Of a stretch of 5,203 nucleotides of DNA, positions 1-5,203 are shown in pieces (position 1 is the stretch's first letter; each line of letters opens with the position of its first letter). The DNA comes from JBDTCS01 sp039923455. GTDB taxonomy: Bacteria; Bacteroidota; Ignavibacteria; Palsa-1295. The DNA lies in the NCBI GenBank assembly GCA_039923455.1, contig JBDTCS010000093.1:1-5203 (forward strand), written 5' to 3'. A program made the translations under genes and the position numbers. The notes under the pieces are model-generated. The model ran no database searches. It was not told the origin of the DNA and worked only from the letters and a program-made list of their open reading frames with translations.

Positions 1-2
1 AT

Positions 3-1733
3 AGCGTGTTTGCTCGCGGTATGAAAGAGTACTATTACGATTGGCGGTTAAAGCATCCGCATCTTATCGACTTTCAAAAAGTGATGGAGCGTGTATCGGG
101 GACTGATCTCGATTGGTTCTTCGATGAGTGGTTTCGCACAACGCGTACGCTTGACTATGAAGCGAAAGGTGTTTCAACGAGAGATCGTGGTGACGGCACC
201 TTCACAACAGAGATTTGCGCTCGCAATAATGATCTTGCTGTGATGCCACTCGATCTGACGTTGCACTATGATGATGGTACGACCGGCAACGCGACCATAC
301 CGCTTGCAACAAATCACGGCGGTGGTTATAAAAAGCCTGAAGCAGGTAGATTGTTTTTTCCGGGTTGGGATTGGGTGAATCCAAAATATTGTGATTCGAT
401 CGTCACGCAGAAGCGAGTGTCATGGTTTGAGATTGATACATCGCTGCGATTGCAAGATTTGAATCGCTCGAATAATGACGGTCACGGTTGGACATCTTTT
501 CATTTCCCGCGTGGGTATTGGGCGCTCTGGCAACAGTTGTTTCAGAATCCCCCGATGGATGGATATTATGCGGTCGTTCGTCCGATCGTGAAGTATGATG
601 CGCTATCAGGATTGAATTTGGGTATTGGTATCAAGCACGGATTCAATTTGCTTGGCTCCGGAGATTTCAAACTCATTGGCAAGACTGCTCCGAAGCGTAT
701 CGAAGAGGATGGTACGAGCGCATCTCCGCTATGGTATGATTACATTGACGGCGAAATGAAGGGTACGCTTCCGATGCGGTGGTTCGAGCGATTGACAAAT
801 TTTAGTTACGTGGTGGAGAAGTCGGACGGGATTTCCACTGTTTCGCTTGCGATCACAAAAACCATTCGTCCGATCTATCTTACGCTCGGAGCCGAGCACA
901 CCGTTGGAATATTCTTTGAAGGTCAAGATCGGCTCAACTATGCCTATCCGTATTATCACGGTGCATGGTCGAACGGTAAAACGCGTGTTGCAGGTTTGCG
1001 ATATACTTTTGTAAGCGAAGGTGGACACACAAGAGCGGATGCTTTCATGGAGAGCTCCGTTTGGAATTCTGATCAGACATTTGGTCGTATGCGAGGGAAG
1101 ATAAGCACGTTCGTGCCAGTCGCAGAAGATGTGAGCTTCTCGTTTCGTTTGGTTGGTGGCACAGTCTCCGGAGACGTTCCGCTGCAACGACTTTGGAATC
1201 TCGGAATGGCGAATAGTTACGAAGAGCAGTCGAATGATTTCTGGCGAACTGTTACCAATATCGATTCCGGAATGGATCGCAAGGCGCATCTTGCATTAGA
1301 GGGTGGTGCAGGCGTTCGTGGTTATGCGCTCGCAGCGGTGGACACTTCCGCCGCTTCACAAAATGCATTTGCTCAAACAACTGGCCAACACATGCTCGGT
1401 TTTAGCACGGATATTGCGTTGCCGAATCCGCTTGCATCGCTTGGGAGTTTTGCTTCATCTTTTTCCTTGGGTGCGTTCTTCGATGCAGGATGGACGGGCA
1501 ACGGCAATGCGGACTTGCTCAACGATCTGAAGACAAGACTTCGCACGGACGCAGGAGTGTCGATCAAGATCGCGATTCTCTCGTGGCTTCCGCATCAACT
1601 CGAAGGTGTGGCAGAGGAATATGCGAAGATCCCTGTTCTGAGCGTCACGTTTCCGCTCTATCTGAATCATCCGCTCGATGATTCAAAGCCGATCGCGTTT
1701 CGTTGGCAGATTGGACTCGGTACAACTTTTTGA
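3..1733 (+). CDS. M1-family metallopeptidase, C-terminal part, fused to an outer-membrane beta-barrel (5' end off window)
   Basis: The frame is open to the left edge (codon 3-5 is Ser), so this is a 5'-truncated gene and the GTG at 6 is not a real start. Numbering from that codon, residues 8-51 match the end of an M1 (aminopeptidase N-like, gluzincin) catalytic region: a Tyr/Trp-rich helix, LKHP, DF, then SGTDLDWFFDEWF and TRTLDY, a pattern typical of the family. The zinc site HEXXH...E lies upstream and cannot be checked. Residues 52-157 form a beta-rich module ending in FEID..LRLQDLNRSNN, also usual in bacterial M1 proteins. From about residue 190 to the end the sequence alternates aromatic/hydrophobic and polar residues with Gly-rich turns, as in an outer-membrane barrel. 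It contains VRGY (437-440), AFFDAGW, a late FPLYLN strand and a terminal Phe after WQIGLGTT, which recalls Omp85 barrels. Inference: a surface-anchored peptidase. The next gene starts 27 bp downstream. The M1 assignment is firm; the barrel subtype is tentative. Confidence 0.82.
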   Translation, partial: SVFARGMKEYYYDWRLKHPHLIDFQKVMERVSGTDLDWFFDEWFRTTRTLDYEAKGVSTRDRGDGTFTTEICARNNDLAVMPLDLTLHYDDGTTGNATIPLATNHGGGYKKPEAGRLFFPGWDWVNPKYCDSIVTQKRVSWFEIDTSLRLQDLNRSNNDGHGWTSFHFPRGYWALWQQLFQNPPMDGYYAVVRPIVKYDALSGLNLGIGIKHGFNLLGSGDFKLIGKTAPKRIEEDGTSASPLWYDYIDGEMKGTLPMRWFERLTNFSYVVEKSDGISTVSLAITKTIRPIYLTLGAEHTVGIFFEGQDRLNYAYPYYHGAWSNGKTRVAGLRYTFVSEGGHTRADAFMESSVWNSDQTFGRMRGKISTFVPVAEDVSFSFRLVGGTVSGDVPLQRLWNLGMANSYEEQSNDFWRTVTNIDSGMDRKAHLALEGGAGVRGYALAAVDTSAASQNAFAQTTGQHMLGFSTDIALPNPLASLGSFASSFSLGAFFDAGWTGNGNADLLNDLKTRLRTDAGVSIKIAILSWLPHQLEGVAEEYAKIPVLSVTFPLYLNHPLDDSKPIAFRWQIGLGTTF

Positions 1734-1760
1734 CATTACGCAGTTGACGAATTAGGATTG

Positions 1761-2768
1761 ATGCATGCTACGAATGAGAGACCACTGAGAATTGGTGTCG
1801 TTGGTGTTGGACACCTCGGCAAGATTCACGCCCGACTTTGGAAAGAAGTCGAAGGCGCGGAATTGATCGGTGTGTTTGATGAAGTGGCCGAGAGCAGAGA
1901 CGCTATCGCGAAAGAGTACGACGTGCTCGCATTCGAAGCGCTCGAAGATATTCTCGATTCGGTGGACGCTATCTCGGTCGTCACGCCAACGTTTGCGCAT
2001 CATGCTGTCGCCAAAGTTGCAATCGCACGAGGGATTCATGTATTGATCGAGAAACCGATCACGACGACACTGGAAGAAGCGGAAGAGCTTTTGTCGCTTG
2101 CGATTACGCACAACGTGAAGATTCAAGTTGGTCACGTTGAGCGATTCAATCCGGCGCTACTTGTCGTCGAGCCCTATCTGAAGAATCCACGTTTCTTTGA
2201 ATCGCATAGACTTGCGCAATTCACTCCTCGAGGTACCGATGTGCCGGTTGTGCTCGATCTGATGGTGCATGATATTGATGTGATACTCTCGCTCGTGAAG
2301 TCACCGGTTGTGCATATTGATGCGTCCGGGATTGCGGTAGTTTCAGAGCAAGTTGATATTGCGAATGCGCGAATCAAGTTTGAGAATGGCGCGATCGCGA
2401 ATGTGACTTCGAGCCGTATCTCGCAGAATCCGATGCGAAAGCTTCGCATCTTCGAACGGGATGCATATCTTTCGATCGACTTTGCTACTAAGAGCGCAGA
2501 AGTATTCCGATTGCTCGACGAAGAAGCTGCAAAAGCAGTTACAACTCCGATGATGCGACTCGGACAAATCGAGAATGCTGAGAAGCCACGGTCTATTGTT
2601 TATGAGCGACCCGTTGTAAAAGATTTGAATCCGCTCAAGCACGAGTTGGAGCTTTTTCTTCATGCGATCCGCACGGATACGGAGCCTATTGTCTCGGGCA
2701 TCGATGGTATGCGCGCACTCAAAGTTGCGAATGAGATCATGGTCTCGATCGCTTCACAAACTATTTAG
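1761..2768 (+). CDS. Gfo/Idh/MocA-family NAD(P)-dependent sugar dehydrogenase (GnnA-like candidate)
   Basis: This is a 335-residue cytoplasmic oxidoreductase, full length for the family. Residues 10-23 form the Rossmann beta-alpha turn, with GVGHLGKIH in place of the usual GxGxxG, followed by an acidic residue (Asp40) at the end of strand 2, which favours NAD. VVTPTFAH (73-80) and the catalytic-lysine motif EKP (97-99) follow. The C-terminal alpha/beta domain carries GHVERFNPA (124-132) and DLMVHDID (166-173), where the His/Asp pair is expected in the active site. Known: this VERFNPA plus MxHDID pattern occurs in nucleotide-sugar dehydrogenases, including the UDP-GlcNAc 3-dehydrogenase GnnA of lipid A synthesis. 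The exact substrate cannot be fixed here, and the partner aminotransferase GnnB is not in the window. A TTG directly precedes the ATG at 1761; ATG is preferred because the Rossmann fold begins within 10 residues. AGGA at 1754-1757 is too close to be a good ribosome site. It sits between the peptidase-barrel gene (27 bp upstream) and the transporter gene (10 bp downstream). Confidence 0.9.
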   Translation: MHATNERPLRIGVVGVGHLGKIHARLWKEVEGAELIGVFDEVAESRDAIAKEYDVLAFEALEDILDSVDAISVVTPTFAHHAVAKVAIARGIHVLIEKPITTTLEEAEELLSLAITHNVKIQVGHVERFNPALLVVEPYLKNPRFFESHRLAQFTPRGTDVPVVLDLMVHDIDVILSLVKSPVVHIDASGIAVVSEQVDIANARIKFENGAIANVTSSRISQNPMRKLRIFERDAYLSIDFATKSAEVFRLLDEEAAKAVTTPMMRLGQIENAEKPRSIVYERPVVKDLNPLKHELELFLHAIRTDTEPIVSGIDGMRALKVANEIMVSIASQTI

Positions 2769-2778
2769 CTAGCTGTCG

Positions 2779-3531
2779 ATGGCATCGTTTACCGGTGTTG
2801 CGTTAGGTCTATTCTCGGTGCTGCTCTTCGGATTGCGGCATGGTGTGGATTATGATCACATCGCAGCGATCACCGATATTACCAGTGCGAACGTCACGCC
2901 AAGGCGAGCGATGATATTGGGCTTGCTCTATGCGCTGGGGCATGGATTTGTTGTTGCGGTGTTGGGCGTCTTGGCAGTGATGTTCAAAGAGTATTTGCCG
3001 GAGGGTGTCGATCGCATTATGGAGCGATTCGTTGGTGCAACGCTGATCATTCTGGGCGTGTATGTTTTTGTTTCGCTTTTTTCCGCGCGTGATGACAGCG
3101 AAGTCCGAATTCAAAGCAGATTGGTCTTGCTTGCGAATTTAGTGTATAGAACTTTTCGTATACTTCGAGAGAAACTTACCGGCGAACCTCGCGGTGCGAG
3201 AAAACTTTTCGAAAATGGTTACGGACCGAAGAGTACATTCGTGATCGGTATGATCCATGGCGTTGGTGCGGAGACTCCAACACAGTTGGGATTGTTTTTA
3301 TTTGCGGCTGGAGTTGGTGGGCGACTAATTGGTATCGCGGGTGTATTTATTTTTGTGCTGGGTGTGCTTGTTACAAATACGTTGATGTGTGCTGCCTCTG
3401 TAGGATTATTCCGAGTCAGCTTTCAGAGGCGGAATATTTACCGAGGCATCGCCGGCGTGACCGCTGTTTATAGTTTGGTCGTCGGCATCCTCTTTCTCTT
3501 CGGCGGTGCAGATCTTTTGCCACCGATCTAA
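2779..3531 (+). CDS. NiCoT/NicO-like nickel/cobalt transporter family membrane protein
   Basis: A 250-residue integral inner-membrane protein with about six hydrophobic segments (roughly 5-20, 44-68, 83-101, 152-178, 183-210, 222-243). A basic, hydrophilic stretch (102-150) separates the two halves. The first segment ends in RHGVDYDHIAAI (20-31), which contains the exact HX4DH metal-binding signature (His21, Asp26, His27) of nickel/cobalt permeases. A second family-like motif is LGHG (53-56). A third, GMIHGVGAETPTQLGLF (157-173), sits where classical NiCoT proteins have a GFDTATEIGLL-like motif and adds a further His and Glu. Inference: transport of Ni2+ or Co2+, or of another divalent metal or small anion, since related families (UreH, RcnA, TauE-like) share the fold. 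The start is well fixed: an in-frame stop lies at 2770-2772, and the next Met (45) would lose the HX4DH motif. No Shine-Dalgarno is evident in the 10-bp gap from the dehydrogenase gene, so translational coupling is possible. No nickel enzyme or metal regulator is visible nearby. Confidence 0.83.
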   Translation: MASFTGVALGLFSVLLFGLRHGVDYDHIAAITDITSANVTPRRAMILGLLYALGHGFVVAVLGVLAVMFKEYLPEGVDRIMERFVGATLIILGVYVFVSLFSARDDSEVRIQSRLVLLANLVYRTFRILREKLTGEPRGARKLFENGYGPKSTFVIGMIHGVGAETPTQLGLFLFAAGVGGRLIGIAGVFIFVLGVLVTNTLMCAASVGLFRVSFQRRNIYRGIAGVTAVYSLVVGILFLFGGADLLPPI

Positions 3532-3534
3532 GGC

Positions 3535-3570
3535 AAAAAAAAGACCGCACCACTTTGCAATAGTGCGATC
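3535..3570 (-). terminator. Intrinsic (Rho-independent) terminator of the pseudouridine synthase gene
   Basis: Read on the minus strand, an 8-bp stem (arms 3570-3563 and 3550-3543) with a 12-nt loop is followed directly by eight T (3542-3535). Pairing is GAUCGCAC with GUGCGGUC, with one U-G wobble and seven Watson-Crick pairs. It begins 20 nt after the stop codon of the minus-strand gene. On the plus strand the wobble becomes a C-A mismatch and no T tract follows, so the element serves the minus strand only. Confidence 0.88.
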
Positions 3571-3590
3571 AAATTCTCTTCCTGATATTC

Positions 3591-5203
3591 TTAGGCTTCG
3601 ATGCCTAATCCAACCAAGCGTCTAAGTCTGCGGACTTCACCAGGTGTGAGTGGTCTCGCTTCACCACGACCCATGCCGGAGTGTGTGATTCCAGCGAAGT
3701 TCACGCGGTCAAGTTTCTCGACCGAATATCCAAACGACTCAAAGATTCTTCGAACCTCGCGATTCTTACCTTCTTTGATCTTAAGTAGAATATCTTTCGG
3801 ATCCTTCTCTGCCACTGCGGCTTCGCAAGGCCCAGTGATTTCTCCATCGCCGATATCAACGCCACCTTTTGTGATCGCGAGAATATCTTGCTTACTCACG
3901 GGCTTATCGAGCGAAATGTGATACTCACGTTCGATCTCGTAACTCGGATGTGTGAGCCTGTTGGTCAACTCACCATCGTTCGTCAATAGAAGCACTCCGG
4001 TAGTGTTGCGATCGAGACGGCCAACAGGGTAGAGGCGCTCGTGCGTTTGCACAAGATCCATCACGGTTTTGCGATCTTTCTCATCACTCGTCGTCGTGAT
4101 CGTATCCTTCGGCTTATTCAGAAGAATGTAAGTCTGTCGTGATTTAAGCGAGACAGTCTTGCCATCAACCGTTACTTGATCTTCGTAAGGTTTAACCTGT
4201 ACTCCAAGCGTTGTTACAGCTTTGCCGTTGATCTTGATCTGACCGGCTGCGATCATCTCATCGGCTTTACGTCGTGAGGTCACACCGGCCGAAGAGAGAA
4301 ATCGATTGAGACGCATCGTCTCGATCGGCATACCTTCAGTAGGTGTGTGGCTCGCAACAGTCGCGGTCTTTTTCGGCGCGCTCTTAAGTTTGGTTGGCTC
4401 GCCACGCTTGCGCATCATCGGCTTGCTATCGACTTCCTTGCGTTCACGCTTTGCTGGAAGTGCACGCTTCGTGCGACTTGTTGCGTCATCTTCGGTTGCG
4501 CTTGTTGCACGCTTGAGCACCGGCATCTCCGAGGAGCCAGCGCGGAATGTCGTACGAGCAGGAGCTGCGCTTCCTGGTTTCGCACCAAATGCCGGACGAC
4601 GAGTAGCACCATCGCGCGAGCCACGGTCGGCACCAGGGGCACTGCGGCGTGGAGCGGATCTTGGAGAGTCACCGTCAGAAAAAGATCTGCGTGCAGGGCG
4701 GACGGTGCCCTCGGGCAGGTCACGCTTCAGGACTGGTTTCTCATGAACCTTGGAGACTCGGGCGATGACTTCTTCGCCCTCAGCGCCTTTTTTCTTTAGC
4801 GAGAGTGGTCCTGACGCACTTGATTCGCTGCTCCGCTCTGGTCGGGCTCCAAAGCCTCCAGAACGAGGTCTTGAATCAGGTCTGGAGTCACGTGAACCTC
4901 CGCGGTCCGATGATCCGAAACGTGGACGGTCCCCAAAACTTGGGCGATCACCGAAGCTCGGACGGTCGCCGAAACTACGACCGGCCGAAGCCGGTCTTCC
5001 ACTTGACGGACGGCTGCTCGAAGGACGATCACGGTCGAAGCGAGGCTTTGCACCGAACGAAGGTCTATCATTCGAACGAGCACGATCGCCGAAACTAGGC
5101 TTATCTCCAAATCGCGGTTTATCTCCAAATCTTGGTTTATCCCCAAACTTCGGCTTGTCACCAAATCTCGGCTTGTCACCAAACTTGGGACGATCTCCAA
5201 AAG
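3591..5203 (-). CDS. rluB: RluB/RsuA-family rRNA pseudouridine synthase with a long repetitive basic N-terminal extension (5' end off window)
   Basis: The enzyme isomerises a uridine in rRNA to pseudouridine; the RluB type modifies the large-subunit rRNA. I read 536 residues from the right edge to the TAA at 3593-3591 with no in-frame stop. The first in-frame ATG is at 4526, but the repeat-rich sequence continues unbroken upstream, so the true start is beyond the window. Visible residues 1-295 are a low-complexity tail rich in Arg, Lys, Gly, Ser, Pro and Phe, with FGD(K/R)P hexapeptides (1-42 and 77-94) and a Lys-rich segment before the fold. An S4 RNA-binding domain follows (about 296-355: MRLNRFLSSAGVTSRRKAD, QIKING). 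The catalytic domain has LLNKP, then GRLDRNTTG with catalytic Asp397 (codon 4013-4011), LLLTNDGEL, and KEGKNREVRRIFESFG near the end. All diagnostic motifs are intact. The family is certain; RluB over RsuA/RluE/RluF is inferred from the GRLDRNTTG and EGKNREVRR forms. The gene is convergent with the plus-strand unit and has its own terminator. Confidence 0.93.
   Translation of the reverse strand, partial: FGDRPKFGDKPRFGDKPKFGDKPRFGDKPRFGDKPSFGDRARSNDRPSFGAKPRFDRDRPSSSRPSSGRPASAGRSFGDRPSFGDRPSFGDRPRFGSSDRGGSRDSRPDSRPRSGGFGARPERSSESSASGPLSLKKKGAEGEEVIARVSKVHEKPVLKRDLPEGTVRPARRSFSDGDSPRSAPRRSAPGADRGSRDGATRRPAFGAKPGSAAPARTTFRAGSSEMPVLKRATSATEDDATSRTKRALPAKRERKEVDSKPMMRKRGEPTKLKSAPKKTATVASHTPTEGMPIETMRLNRFLSSAGVTSRRKADEMIAAGQIKINGKAVTTLGVQVKPYEDQVTVDGKTVSLKSRQTYILLNKPKDTITTTSDEKDRKTVMDLVQTHERLYPVGRLDRNTTGVLLLTNDGELTNRLTHPSYEIEREYHISLDKPVSKQDILAITKGGVDIGDGEITGPCEAAVAEKDPKDILLKIKEGKNREVRRIFESFGYSVEKLDRVNFAGITHSGMGRGEARPLTPGEVRRLRRLVGLGIEA
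4920..4973 (-). repeat. Second block of three tandem 18-bp FGDRP(S/R) coding repeats
   Basis: Three in-frame units encode FGDRPS, FGDRPS and FGDRPR, followed by a decayed copy FGSSDR. They are separated from the larger array by about 100 bp coding a Ser/Pro/Arg-rich linker that holds single variants such as SFGAKPR. Lone relics persist further along the tail, for example AFGAKPG near 4575-4592. PVLKR occurs twice (4736-4722 and 4523-4509). The pattern suggests the whole tail grew by duplication of a short unit followed by drift. Confidence 0.85.
4979..4996 (-). other. Perfect hairpin with UUCG tetraloop inside the coding sequence
   Basis: In the mRNA sense (minus strand) positions 4996-4979 read GACCGGC, TTCG, GCCGGTC: a perfect 7-bp stem closed by C-G around UUCG, the known extra-stable cUUCGg tetraloop. 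No T tract follows, so it is not an intrinsic terminator. It lies in the linker between the two repeat blocks and encodes RPASAGR, so it could be a by-product of coding or a translation-pausing or RNA-stability element. Confidence 0.6.
5076..5201 (-). repeat. Seven tandem 18-bp coding repeats (FGDKPR-type hexapeptide), continuing to the window edge
   Basis: Seven in-frame 18-bp units encode FGD(K/R)(P/A)(R/K/S) at the visible N-terminus of the pseudouridine synthase. The units at 5148-5165 and 5166-5183 differ at only two bases, while the unit at 5076-5093 is the most diverged. The array probably runs past the right edge. The encoded segment is basic and likely disordered, with regularly spaced Phe; an RNA- or ribosome-contacting tail is inferred, not shown. 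Confidence 0.9.

Noticed and set aside
729..1289. A 186-codon minus-strand frame inside the peptidase-barrel gene.
   Set aside because: The sense frame has clear protein features across the whole stretch; the antisense product has no coherent domain or motif.
1730..1758. TTGACA at 1730-1735, a 17-bp spacer and TAGGAT at 1753-1758, resembling a sigma70 promoter before the dehydrogenase gene.
   Set aside because: Transcription would begin at about 1765, inside the coding sequence that starts at 1761, and no usable later start exists before the Rossmann motif. The -10 match is only 4/6, and the likely phylum tends to use a different promoter pattern.
2767..2774. Palindrome AGCTAGCT between the dehydrogenase and transporter genes.
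   Set aside because: Only 8 bp, with no loop and no second copy, and it overlaps a stop codon; expected by chance.
4526..4526. ATG at 4526 as the true start of the pseudouridine synthase.
   Set aside because: The upstream frame is open to the window edge, is rich in the same basic residues, and shares the PVLKR and FGAKP motifs with the sequence on both sides, so the coding region evidently continues.
4796..5200. A 134-codon minus-strand frame overlapping the repeat region, and plus-strand frames at 4306-4799 and 4805-5098.
   Set aside because: They are alternative readings of the pseudouridine synthase tail. Its own frame is open throughout and continues directly into the S4 and catalytic domains; the others show only composition-driven periodicity and no recognisable domain.
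5076..5201. A regular short repeat array at the window edge, considered as a CRISPR array.
   Set aside because: The 18-bp units are directly tandem with no spacers, keep the reading frame and translate to a constant hexapeptide, so this is a protein-coding repeat.

Overview
The window comes from a Gram-negative bacterium with an outer membrane, most plausibly a member of the Bacteroidota/Chlorobiota/Ignavibacteriota (FCB) group. This placement is inferred. It rests on an M1 peptidase carrying a C-terminal outer-membrane barrel, on an rRNA pseudouridine synthase with a long Arg/Lys/Gly/Phe-rich N-terminal tail of the kind common in Bacteroidota, and on the lack of strong Shine-Dalgarno sequences before the starts that can be seen. 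Base composition is balanced, and the three plus-strand genes look alike in codon use, with no sign of an insertion boundary. No RNA genes, mobile elements or CRISPR arrays were seen.

Layout. Three genes run left to right in close order and probably form one transcription unit. (i) Positions 1-1733 hold the C-terminal part of an M1-type metallopeptidase whose N-terminus lies off the left edge. Its C-terminal ~400 residues look like an outer-membrane beta-barrel, possibly of the Omp85 type. (ii) Positions 1761-2768 hold a Gfo/Idh/MocA-family NAD(P)-dependent sugar dehydrogenase resembling the UDP-GlcNAc 3-dehydrogenase (GnnA) type. (iii) Positions 2779-3531 hold a small polytopic membrane protein with the HX4DH signature of nickel/cobalt transporters.

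On the opposite strand, convergent with these, is an RluB/RsuA-type rRNA pseudouridine synthase. Its reading frame is open from its stop at 3591 to the right edge. Its start is outside the window, and the 3' intergenic gap holds a clear intrinsic terminator that fits its direction only.

How the genes work together: genes (i) and (ii) both fit cell-envelope biology (surface peptidase/barrel and nucleotide-sugar or lipid A precursor chemistry), but no shared pathway can be shown from this window. The transporter and the pseudouridine synthase have no obvious functional link to them.

The most notable points are the peptidase-barrel fusion and the >=295-residue low-complexity tail of the pseudouridine synthase. 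That tail is built from 18-bp/6-residue FGD(K/R)P repeats and is interrupted by a perfect hairpin with a UUCG loop in the mRNA sense.
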